A stretch of 64,000 nt of DNA, taken from assembly GCA_009746045.1 (NCBI GenBank), contig RPFO01000131.1, positions 1,284,966-1,348,965 of the forward strand, given 5' to 3'. The position numbers were made by a program, and so were the translations under genes. A model generated the notes under the pieces. The model made no database searches and was not told the DNA's origin. It saw nothing but the letters and a program-made list of their open reading frames with translations. Of the stretch, positions 9,246 to 21,500 are shown in pieces (position 1 is the stretch's first letter; each line of letters opens with the position of its first letter). The DNA is from Mesostigma viride (Eukaryota > Streptophyta > Mesostigmatophyceae > Mesostigmatales > Mesostigmataceae).

Positions 9246-11832
9246 ACATGAATTTGAGGGCATATTCGACAGCACCCATTGATTCTGAAACGTGATCGAA
9301 AGCAGTCGTCGCATGACTCGCAAGTCGCATCTCTGTGGACATTCCATAGCTCAAGTCACAGGAATGTCCTCACTGTCAGTTCTGTGGCAGTGTGGCTCCA
9401 CTAGAACCCTGTCGGACAACCGGCGCGGAATTTCTACTCAACTCAACTCAACCGTCAGTTCTCAAGTTGGCAATCGACTGCATGACGCTGCCTGCGTTCT
9501 GCCGTATCGACGGCAAAAAGGAACGTTAAAACATTTCAGGAAGCATACGGAACGGCTCAGTGGAGTAATCACTAGACACTACTCAGTCTTTAGGACTTTC
9601 AAGGCCGCCGACAGTCAACGCCTGACCGGCCGCGTGTCATAGCGCCAATATATCTGCTGACTGCGGCCAGACGTACTATAGGTTGGAGATTCTATGACAG
9701 TACGAAAAGTGCTTCTGAACAGAAACGAGGATTTTGAATCAGCGACCTGGAAGGGGTTTCAACGAGAGCTGATGGACATGGGCAAGCGACTCCGCCATAT
9801 GGGCCTCCGAGGGGTCGCGCGCCTCCGTCCTTGGCAGACTGTGCCGTACGCCTGGACACGCTCAAACGCGTTGATAGCCTGGGAATGGCACCATCGAGAT
9901 CGTGGCCAAATCTTGCAAATCTACTTGTAATCTACTAGCAGCCAGCAGGATCGTACTAGCCAGGAAATAATGTTAGACCCCCTGAGAACATGCAACTCTG
10001 CAATCTGCGGCATGGCATCCACACGCGGCCATTGGAGCCTGAAACGCTAGGCGAACAATCGCAAGCAGGCGGACGAGCACATCAACTGCGACCAGGACCA
10101 TGATGACCTTCATCTCCACATCAGTCGTGCCGACTCGCCGAACGACCGCTTTCCCTACGACATAGCGAAGGCAAATCTTGGCACTCCGCTTGCATGGTAG
10201 CCCTGAGCGATACCAGTGGTCTAGCGCTGGCCGTCAGGGAGATCGTCCAATGTTTTACGGGAGACATCGCGCAGGCATGACATCCGTCTGCCCCTCATAT
10301 GTCGTACGACAATGCCGAGATTAACTCTGCGATAGTGCGGCAAGATAGCATGCCTGCCGAGGTGCATGTCGTTGGATATCATGGCTTGGGGCATGGGATT
10401 GACCCGCCGTGGACACCGGACTTCGCGCAACACAAAATTGGCAATGGCTTTTGGCAAGGCGTCATGGGAGGCAGGACCGATGAAGGTGCGCGGCACATGC
10501 ATCAAGCCTTCTCCTGCATGCATGCTGTCGCACTTTGTGGCAGCGAATTCTCCTGTCCCTATGGCAGTCTTCTGTGGCAGTTGCTAGCCCTATTGGCGAT
10601 CCACCACTCTCGCTGCTTGCGTTAATAAGGTGTCTGCCGCACGTCCCTTTGCATTTCCCATGTTACGTGATGACGTCATGATTCCCTCGGCTCACTTTGT
10701 TTTTTCTCAGATCTGTCATGGAGGCATTCGGTTGTGTCGGCCTGATCATTAGGGATATCACCAGCGTTTGTTCTGCAGGGTTTGCCAGGATTGTGATGTA
10801 GACGGCACGATGCCACCGTTTTGAAGCTCTACCCTTGCAAATCCATGTATGGTCTGTTTAAATTTCCATTTATGTCATCCTGCTGTGGCTATCTTCATCT
10901 CCAGGAACGCATTCCCGGTATCTCTAGCTGTTGCTGTTTCAAACAATTAATTAATTAATTAGAAACATAACTCCGTTGGGAGTATATGTATGTTCAAGCA
11001 ATTGTGCTAATGTAATGTTGGGCATTGTCTTGTTTGCGTACGGTTACCACTGTAAAGTTTAGGGGATGAGTCACGCGGCTCTGGGCATGTGGCGCATGGG
11101 TCGGTTCCTTTTGATGGTGTAGGCAGATTGTGCTTCTTGGTTCACTCTTTGGCCAAAACGCTACTGCTTCTCTGCCCGCCTGTCCCCGGTGCCGGATGGT
11201 TCGTGGACTACCCTCGCGTGTCCCTCTCTTTGGGCTATGCGTGTCCCTCTCTCCTGAGCTATGGATGGATAGATTCGCGTGTCAAAGCATCAGGGGGCCT
11301 TGCGTATGCATTCCGCGTCAGAGTGCAACACCCATGGCGTGTGCCTACGTGACACAGTCTACGTGCTTTAATGGCGTGTGGTCGCTCGCGGGTACGGCTT
11401 GACAGGCAACCCAGTGGTTGCAGGGGTTGGTTCCCGCTCATGGGGGGCATGCACGTCGTAGCGGCGTGTGCGTGGGGAGCGGGTGGGGAGGGCGGTGGCT
11501 CTGTGGCACTTGCGCTTGGGTCCGCCCTGCCCCGAGGTGATGGCGATGCCCTTGCCTTGTCACGGTGGGTTGTTGCCTCTGTCTTGTCACGGTGGGGGGG
11601 TCGAAGAGCGACCAATGGGCTTGTTGGCCCATGGGCCCTGTACCTGTGTGCCTCCATGCTCACCACCCATGCAAGTGGTGCAAGCACCCACCCACCTATC
11701 AACCCGCCCTTCCGCCCCCGCCTCCCCCCTGCCCACGGCCACCCATCCCGTCGCACGCTTTACCCACTCGCCTGCTTGTCAACCTAGCCGCCTGCCCGCC
11801 CGCCCATGGCCTCCAGGAGGCTCATGCCCTGC
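9246..11832. other. Unassigned region left of the 49-bp array
   Basis: No gene is supported across 2.6 kb. Short open frames exist, for example 9694-9930 (plus), 10366-10587 (plus) and 11259-11756 (minus), but none shows a recognisable domain or splice pattern. A TTAA run lies at 10944-10962. The last part (about 11370-11832) is GC-rich and could hold the promoter or a first exon of the Mei2-like gene, because the first modelled coding exon has an acceptor-like sequence in front of it (15559). Confidence 0.35.
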
Positions 11833-14800
11833 CACCATTTCCCCCCATGGTGATGTGCCCCAACGCCACGTGTTCCCTATCCACCATTTCCCCCCATGGT
11901 GATGTGCCCCAACGCCACGTGTTCCCTATCCACCATTTCCCCCCATGGTGATGTGCCCCAACGCCACGTGTTCCCTATCCACCATTTCCCCCCATGGTGA
12001 TGTGCCCCAACGCCACGTGTTCCCTATCCACCATTTCCCCCCATGGTGATGTGCCCCAACGCCACGTGTTCCCTATCCACCATTTCCCCCATGGTGATGT
12101 GCCCCAACGCCACGTGTTCCCTATCCACCATTTCCCCCCATGGTGATGTGCCCCAACGCCACGTGTTCCCTATCCACCATTTCCCCCCATGGTGATGTGC
12201 CCCAACGCCACGTGTTCCCTATCCACCATTTCCCCCCATGGTGATGTGCCCCAACGCCACGTGTTCCCTATCCACCATTTCCCCCCATGGTGATGTGCCC
12301 CAACGCCACGTGTTCCCTATCCACCATTTCCCCCCATGGTGATGTGCCCCAACGCCACGTGTTCCCTATCCACCATTTCCCCCCATGGTGATGTGCCCCA
12401 ACGCCACGTGTTCCCTATCCACCATTTCCCCCCATGGTGATGTGCCCCAACGCCACGTGTTCCCTATCCACCATTTCCCCCCATGGTGATGTGCCCCAAC
12501 GCCACGTGTTCCCTATCCACCATTTCCCCCCATGGTGATGTGCCCCAACGCCACGTGTTCCCTATCCACCATTTCCCCCCATGGTGATGTGCCCCAACGC
12601 CACGTGTTCCCTATCCACCATTTCCCCCCATGGTGATGTGCCCCAACGCCACGTGTTCCCTATCCACCATTTCCCCCCATGGTGATGTGCCCCAACGCCA
12701 CGTGTTCCCTATCCACCATTTCCCCCCATGGTGATGTGCCCCAACGCCACGTGTTCCCTATCCACCATTTCCCCCCATGGTGATGTGCCCCAACGCCACG
12801 TGTTCCCTATCCACCATTTCCCCCCATGGTGATGTGCCCCAACGCCACGTGTTCCCTATCCACCATTTCCCCCCATGGTGATGTGCCCCAACGCCACGTG
12901 TTCCCTATCCACCATTTCCCCCCATGGTGATGTGCCCCAACGCCACGTGTTCCCTATCCACCATTTCCCCCATGGTGATGTGCCCCAACGCCACGTGTTC
13001 CCTATCCACCATTTCCCCCCATGGTGATGTGCCCCAACGCCACGTGTTCCCTATCCACCATTTCCCCCCATGGTGATGTGCCCCAACGCCACGTGTTCCC
13101 TATCCACCATTTCCCCCCATGGTGATGTGCCCCAACGCCACGTGTTCCCTATCCACCATTTCCCCCCATGGTGATGTGCCCCAACGCCACGTGTTCCCTA
13201 TCCACCATTTCCCCCCATGGTGATGTGCCCCAACGCCACGTGTTCCCTATCCACCATTTCCCCCCATGGTGATGTGCCCCAACGCCACGTGTTCCCTATC
13301 CACCATTTCCCCCATGGTGATGTGCCCCAACGCCACGTGTTCCCTATCCACCATTTCCCCCCATGGTGATGTGCCCCAACGCCACGTGTTCCCTATCCAC
13401 CATTTCCCCCCATGGTGATGTGCCCCAACGCCACGTGTTCCCTATCCACCATTTCCCCCCATGGTGATGTGCCCCAACGCCACGTGTTCCCTATCCACCA
13501 TTTCCCCCCATGGTGATGTGCCCCAACGCCACGTGTTCCCTATCCACCATTTCCCCCCATGGTGATGTGCCCCAACGCCACGTGTTCCCTATCCACCATT
13601 TCCCCCCATGGTGATGTGCCCCAACGCCACGTGTTCCCTATCCACCATTTCCCCCCATGGTGATGTGCCCCAACGCCACGTGTTCCCTATCCACCATTTC
13701 CCCCATGGTGATGTGCCCCAACGCCACGTGTTCCCTATCCACCATTTCCCCCCATGGTGATGTGCCCCAACGCCACGTGTTCCCTATCCACCATTTCCCC
13801 CCATGGTGATGTGCCCCAACGCCACGTGTTCCCTATCCACCATTTCCCCCCATGGTGATGTGCCCCAACGCCACGTGTTCCCTATCCACCATTTCCCCCC
13901 ATGGTGATGTGCCCCAACGCCACGTGTTCCCTATCCACCATTTCCCCCATGGTGATGTGCCCCAACGCCACGTGTTCCCTATCCACCATTTCCCCCATGG
14001 TGATGTGCCCCAACGCCACGTGTTCCCTATCCACCATTTCCCCCCATGGTGATGTGCCCCAACGCCACGTGTTCCCTATCCACCATTTCCCCCATGGTGA
14101 TGTGCCCCAACGCCACGTGTTCCCTATCCACCATTTCCCCCCATGGTGATGTGCCCCAACGCCACGTGTTCCCTATCCACCATTTCCCCCCATGGTGATG
14201 TGCCCCAACGCCACGTGTTCCCTATCCACCATTTCCCCCATGGTGATGTGCCCCAACGCCACGTGTTCCCTATCCACCATTTCCCCCCATGGTGATGTGC
14301 CCCAACGCCACGTGTTCCCTATCCACCATTTCCCCCCATGGTGATGTGCCCCAACGCCACGTGTTCCCTATCCACCATTTCCCCCCATGGTGATGTGCCC
14401 CAACGCCACGTGTTCCCTATCCACCATTTCCCCCATGGTGATGTGCCCCAACGCCACGTGTTCCCTATCCACCATTTCCCCCCATGGTGATGTGCCCCAA
14501 CGCCACGTGTTCCCTATCCACCATTTCCCCCCATGGTGATGTGCCCCAACGCCACGTGTTCCCTATCCACCATTTCCCCCCATGGTGATGTGCCCCAACG
14601 CCACGTGTTCCCTATCCACCATTTCCCCCCATGGTGATGTGCCCCAACGCCACGTGTTCCCTATCCACCATTTCCCCCCATGGTGATGTGCCCCAACGCC
14701 ACGTGTTCCCTATCCACCATTTCCCCCCATGGTGATGTGCCCCAACGCCACGTGTTCCCTATCCACCATTTCCCCCCATGGTGATGTGCCCCAACGCCAC

Positions 14801-15497
14801 GTGTTCCCTATCCACCATTTCCCCCCATGGTGATGTGCCCCAACGCCACGTGTTCCCTATCCACCATTTCCCCCATGGTGATGTGCCCCAACGCCACGTG
14901 TTCCCTATCCACCATTTCCCCCCATGGTGATGTGCCCCAACGCCACGTGTTCCCTATCCACCATTTCCCCCCATGGTGATGTGCCCCAACGCCACGTGTT
15001 CCCTATCCACCATTTCCCCCCATGGTGATGTGCCCCAACGCCACGTGTTCCCTATCCACCATTTCCCCCCATGGTGATGTGCCCCAACGCCACGTGTTCC
15101 CTATCCACCATTTCCCCCCATGGTGATGTGCCCCAACGCCACGTGTTCCCTATCCACCATTTCCCCCATGGTGATGTGCCCCAACGCCACGTGTTCCCTA
15201 TCCACCATTTCCCCCCATGGTGATGTGCCCCAACGCCACGTGTTCCCTATCCACCATTTCCCCCCATGGTGATGTGCCCCAACGCCACGTGTTCCCTATC
15301 CACCATTTCCCCCCATGGTGATGTGCCCCAACGCCACGTGTTCCCTATCCACCATTTCCCCCCATGGTGATGTGCCCCAACGCCACGTGTTCCCTATCCA
15401 CCATTTCCCCCCATGGTGATGTGCCCCAACGCCACGTGTTCCCTATCCACCATTTCCCCCCATGGTGATGTGCCCCAACGCCACGTGTTCCCTATCC
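11833..15497. repeat. 49-bp minisatellite, about 75 copies
   Basis: A nearly uniform array of a 49-bp unit containing CCATGGTGATGTGCCCCAAC and GCCACGTGTTCCCTATCCAC. The only common variation is loss of one C in the C run, giving 48-bp units. Each unit carries the G-box/E-box core CACGTG. The array stops abruptly at CCCTATCCGGTGGGG, about 60 bp before a likely acceptor (CTGCTGTTCGATCTCCAG, ending 15559). It may therefore lie in the first intron or 5' UTR of the Mei2-like gene. Open frames within it are products of the repeat. The low variation suggests recent expansion. Confidence 0.95.
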
Positions 15498-15583
15498 GGT
15501 GGGGCCGTGCCTGCGCGCCCCCCCTTGTTGGCGTCTCCCCTGCTGTTCGATCTCCAGCGCTCTACTCGAACAAGATTGCCGAG

Positions 15584-18500
15584 ATGATGGCGCAGGGGCA
15601 AGCCCAGGGTGTGGGCGCGCCGGCCTCGTATCTGGCGACGCCACCCGACTCCCCTCCTGAGTCGGTGGCCACCACCTCGGGAGCCAGTGAGCTCGCAGGG
15701 AGTCCCCCCGCTCAGACCATCAGCAGTGCTGCCGATGCGCCCTCGCAGGCCCCACAGGAGCCGGGTCTACCACTGGTGCGGGATCGCAGGAGTACCGGCA
15801 GTGCGGCCAGCAGTGGAGGCAGCAATGGGGGTGAGAGCATTGGCGGTGCCAACGGCAGCAGTTTGTCCTCTGGGGGGGACAATTTCAGCGACGCCCGCTG
15901 TGGGTTCTCGAGCTCCTTCCCTGCCCTGTTTCAGAGGCAATGTGAGTACTGCCGATGCTGCGAAGTTGCTATCTTCACGAGTCGATGTCAAGTTGGCGTG
16001 TGAGCGATGGCTGTTTGAGAGGCAAACGTTGGATTGACATTGGAGTAGAGTAGCAACGTGGGGCATAGCGGGCTGGGTTGGTCACGTCAGCGCATAGGGG
16101 TTGGAATCAAAGGACTATGAAAGTTGCAATCAAAGAAAGGTGGTGGTAAGGAGGTCTTGCTGCGCGATTGATGGCGGTGAAATTTGGCGGTGCTGGGGGT
16201 GATGTGCCTCGTAATTCGGCTGGTAAAGCTAGGGGCAGTGCGTTGCGCTTGCGTGGCGGGTGGTAGTGTTAGATGTGCGTTGCCTGGTCACACCCTGTGG
16301 CAGCGTCCTGTGCCAGCTCATGCGGCCTATCCCGATCTGCTGCTGATGTCCTCCCTCCTTTCCCGGCCTCCCTCCCCCCCCCCTTCACACCCTCCCCCCC
16401 CCAATCTGCCTGCCATACCTTTCGTTTGCTGCCATTCCCTTCGACATGGGCATGCGGCGGCGTGGCATGTTGCACATATCCATGGATTGGACGTGATGCT
16501 GCTGGGCGACATCGTGGCGTTTGTCACGTGCTGGCATGGGGCATGCGTGCGCACAGTGAACCTGTCCGGCGTGGCGCAGGAGGACGATGGGGCGGAGGGC
16601 CCTGTGGCTGCCTCAGTGCCCGTTTCTAGCATAAATTCCCTCAGCCATAACAAGGCTGAGTATAGCAATAACAACGCAGAATACAGCAGCTACGTCCCCC
16701 CCCCCTCGACCTCGTCGGATGCGGGCCCGTTGCGCCCCGACATGTCATACCCTGCGAACCGTAGGGGCACACCTGACGTTGCGCGCTCGCCCGCCCCGGC
16801 CGAGGGGGAGCTCGACGTGGATATTTTTAGCAGCACGGGCGGGCTGGAGCTGGAGGACCGTGACAGCCGGAAGTGGGAGGGTGAGGGAAAGCGGCCCTCG
16901 GGCGCATTGCCCCCGCTTGTGGTGGGGCCCTCGGGCGGCCAGCTCGTTCTCACGCGTGAGTTCCTCTCTAGGGTCGTCTTCGTCCGTAACGTGCCCAACG
17001 CGGGCGTGGAAAATGCGGCCCTGCACAAGATATTTCAGTCGTTTGGGACGGTGCGGTGGTTCTTCACCGCCGCGCGTCACCGCGGGTTTGTGCTCGTGGC
17101 CTACTACGACCTGCGCAGCGCGCGAGAGGCCGCGCGCGGGGTCCAAGGCAAGGTGCTGCGGGGCAACTTACTGGACGCCTACTTCTGCGTCCCAAAGGAC
17201 TCGGTTGCTGCGGAGCGAGAGGGCAACTTTTCCGCGCTGGTGGTGTACAACGCGGAGGGGCTCTCTTGCGAGGACCTCAAGACCGCGTTCAGTGTGGTGG
17301 GCGATGTCATGGACTCGTGGGAGAACACAGCGCGCAAGCACAAGTACGTCGAGTTCTTTGACACGCGCGCCGCCGACACCGCCGTGAGAGGGTTTGCCCG
17401 ATGCGTTCTAGGAGGGCACCGGCTGAAAGTGGAGTCGCTGCGCGCGGCCACGCTGCGCCGACTCGACCTCACCCTCGCACAGGGGGACAAGGGGAGGGAG
17501 GGTGCGGCCGCAAGTAGCCAGCGGGCTAGGAGGGATGCGAGCGGCACCTCCGCAGGTGCTGCCGTCGGGTTGCCGGGCCCTGGCGGCCTGCGCAGTGCCA
17601 GCGTGGGTGCGGGGTCGGTCGGCGGAGCATCGAGCTATGGCGGTGCGCAGACCTATGTCGCGCTCACGCCTGGCGGGCAGGACTTCGGGTACCCTGGGGG
17701 GCCCGTGACAAATGCACTTGGTGGCAGCGGCGCTGGCGCCACAGGCCTGCATTCCTCGCTCCCGCCGCCATCCCCGATGGGCATGCCTGGGACACCGGGA
17801 CTAGTAAAGGACGCGCTGGCATCCGCAGCAGGGGTTGGGGGCCGCCCCCCTGTGGTCCCATTCTCGAGCAGTGCGGGGGCGGCCGTGGGTGGCTGGGGCA
17901 GCGTGCCGATGCCGACGCCCGGCTCTTTCCCAAACATGCTCTCCCCCAGCGGTGGTTCCTTCCCAGGGACCGCCACCCCAGATGCCGCCGCGCCGCAGGT
18001 TCCGCACCGAGCGCCATCCCCACAAGCCGGTTTGTATGCATCAACCCGGCCAGGGGGGCACGTGGCGCAGCCGCAGTCGCTGCAGGGCATGAGCATCTGG
18101 GGCAGCGGGGGCGTGGATGCCTTGCTGGGCCAGGAAGCTGGGTCCAAGGGCGCGCGCGGCGTGACATCGTTCAGCACCAGTGGGGGGGCGGCCCAGGGGG
18201 CAGATTTCCCGGCTACTGCCAAGCCGGTGCCCCAAGCTCCGCCAGCCTCATCGTCCTACTCGTCGTTATCCACAAGCCCAGCCTCCACCCATGCGCTGCT
18301 GAGGCTTCAGCAGGCGCAGCAACAGCAGCAGCAGCAACAGCTGGATCTGTTTGGTATCGGCGGGTTGAACTTGCCGCCGCCACATGTGTCCGCCACGGAG
18401 CCCTCGAGGGGCGCCCAGGGGATCGCGTCGATGGACGACATGGCGCGCGCTGCTGGCAACCGGGGCCCCGGCGCGGGCAACGGCTTGTCCGCTGTCGACG

Positions 18501-21500
18501 ACATGGGTGTCGCCGATGCTGTGCGGGGGAGCGGGCTACTGGACAGTGTCCCGTTTGCCATGACGCGGCAAGGAATGCAGCAGCCGCCACCGTCTGCACC
18601 CTCATCGTCGTTGACCGAGGGGCCCCTCGCGCGCATGGGCCAGCATGGGCCACAAGCGAGCGCGCCAGCGGGCGGCCGGGGTCTGTCCTGGGGTTCCGCA
18701 CAGCAGCTTTATGAGCAGTCGGACCGAATCGCGGGTGCTAGGATCCACCGTGCGGAGGATGCCAGCGGGGGGATTGGGGGCCCATCCGGCGGGGCGTTTG
18801 GGGGATGGTATGGTGGAGGGGCGGGTGGGGGAAGTGGGGGCATGGGGCAGGATGGGTCCGGCGCACCGGATGCCAACTTGGCGCGTCTGGCCCATGAACT
18901 GCAAGGTACGGAGGTTGCCACGACATGCGTGGAGGGTTGCTGCTGGAGTAGGAAGTGCGCGCAAGTGTGTGTTGGAAGTAGGGTCGCCGCATTCTTAAGA
19001 GGGTTGCTGCAAGGTTGGGAGGTTGTCACGTCATGTCGAGGGTTGGTCCAAAAGAGGGACAGTACTTAGCTGCAAACCCATCGGAAGAAGTGTATATTAT
19101 TAAAGACCAATGCGGGCACTGCACGACATGTGCCTGTGAGTTGAAGCGGATTTTGTAAGAGCTTGGTTCTCGCATCCCCTGTTGAAACAAGGAGCCTGCA
19201 GCCAGTTATCTGGCCATTCACTGGGCTAGCAGAGGCGTGCGCAAGCCTCATCTAGGATCCGTTACAAAGGCAGTGTCTTTTTCCGCTATCGTGGCCTGCC
19301 TGTACCCATCTCTATGTGGTGATGACATGCGTGGTGGTGCTGAAACGTTTGCGGGTGTCCTCTCATCGCACAAGCGCGCCCTTTGCAGCCTGGTCCTCAT
19401 GCACACGCTCGCCCTCGGACACTCTCGTGTCATGTTATGACCCTCGGCAGGGATGGATGTCACGGCGGGCGTGGGTGGCCTGGCCACAGGCAGCGACGCG
19501 GGAACCGACGCCAGCACGATGTCGTGTTCTTCCACCTCCATGGGCATGCCCAGCATGGGCAGTGGCGCGTTCATGGGCGCGGCAGCAGCGGCAGGGATGC
19601 GAGCGGCGGCGCCACCGGCGTTGAGCCTGAGTGTGAGTGCCCATTGTTGTTGAGACTGAGTGATCATGGTGGTCCTGAGTGAGAGTGCCACGAGCTGCAT
19701 GCATGTATGATCAGCCATTGTGGGTGCCAGTGCTTGTGCTGGGGCAGGCTGGTGTGGATATCATTGCCGGCGAAATTGTTTGCCAGCCATGGATGAGATG
19801 TTCATCGGCTGAACAGCACAGCAGCGGCTGGCTTGCCCGTGGACATTGCACGGTACAGTAGCGGCTGGCTTGCACGTGGACATTGCACGGTACAATAGCG
19901 GCTGGCTTGCACGTGGACATTGCACAGTACAGTAGCGGCTGGCTTGCACGTGGACATTGCACGGTACAGTAGCGGCTGGCTTGCACGTGGACATTGCACA
20001 GTACAATAGCGGCTGGCTTGCACGTACACAAAAGCGTGCGCTCGGATACCTTGCTCACCTCAATGTGCCTCGTCGTGGGATCCTGCTTGCTCTGGGTGCG
20101 CTGATCCAACGTGCAGCAGCAGCAGCAACAACAACTGCAGCAGCAGCAGCAGCAGTTGCAGCAGCAGCAACAACAGCTTCAGCAGCAGCGGCAAGCGCTG
20201 CTACAGCAGCAGCAGCAGTACTTGTCGTGGCTGCAGCAACATCAGCAGCAACAGGTTCAGCAGGGCCAGGGCAACCAGGGTCAGGCAGGCAACTGGCAGG
20301 GATCGGCCGCCCTGTCAACTTCACCCGAAGAGCAGCGTAAAGCACCACCCATCTATGGCAGCCAGATGCCCCTTTCTGCGGGGGAGTTGTCAGAGTTGAG
20401 GGCGGGGCTTGCGGGGCTTTCTGCGGGCGCCGCTGGGGGCCTCGCAGCGGGCGCCATCCACCTGAGCTTGCACGCGCAGCAGCAGTTGCAGCAGCTGCAG
20501 CAGCAGCAGCAGGCGCAACAGCAGGCGACGTCGCTGCATGCCAGCCAGATCTTGGGGCAAGGTGAGCCTTTTTCATCGGCCATAGGCGCACGGTGCGCGT
20601 GTTGTCACATAGAGGTGGGTGATGTGCAAGGTGACCCTGTTGATGGGATTGGCGGCCGTAGGGTCAGCTCAACAGACAGGGGCTGGTTGCCGTGCAAAGC
20701 GGTACTCTAGCTGTGTTGCGGCTAGCATGCTCTGTTTATTGGTTGTTTTGTTGGGGTGTTTGTTGTTTTGCACGCTGACTGCTTGGCGGGTGCTGTGTTG
20801 CTGCCCCCCCTCCTGCATGATGGGTGCTAGGCCTTCTGTCCAGCTGGCGGCGCGGAGACGGGGCCGACGAGGCCCTCTCCGCGGGCAGCCTGCAGAAAGG
20901 CGGCGTGGGTGGTGCGGGGCCCAGCGGTGGCGGTGGCAAGTTCCACAAACCGCTCGCGGACCAGTACTCGCTCAAGCTGGACCGCATATACCAGGACCTG
21001 GACGTGCGCACGACGCTGATGATCAAGAACATTCCCAACAAGTAGGTCCCCAAGAAGCTCCCCCAACAAGTAGGCTTACCTGCACTTGACGATGATCAAG
21101 AACATTCCCAACAAGTATGCCGTTAAGAACGTTCTCAGCAAGTAGGTCCTCCAGAACGCTCTCAGCAAGTAGGTCCTCAAGAGCATTCCCAAGAAGTAGG
21201 TCCAACGGCACTTGATGATGGTGACCAAGAACATTACCAACAAGTATGCGTGTCCATCGCGGTTTCAGCTAGTGCAAATAACCAGCATGTTTCAAGGAGC
21301 ACGTTGGTTAAGTGTATCTGCTGATGGCAAACATTGTCGACGAAAAGGTCCGTCAGAACCGACCTGGCCCAACAAGTAGGTTCGACGCAACAGAAAGTAT
21401 TTAGTGTATGACCAAGGCGGATGACCAAAAATGTACCCAACGACTAGGTCCAACCCAACAAACAAGTACGCCCAGCGCTGTCTGCCTCTGATCGTTCGCG

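Noticed and set aside
11846-15500. CRISPR-like regular array
   Set aside because: Units are head-to-tail identical 49-mers without unique spacers, in eukaryotic DNA; it is a minisatellite.
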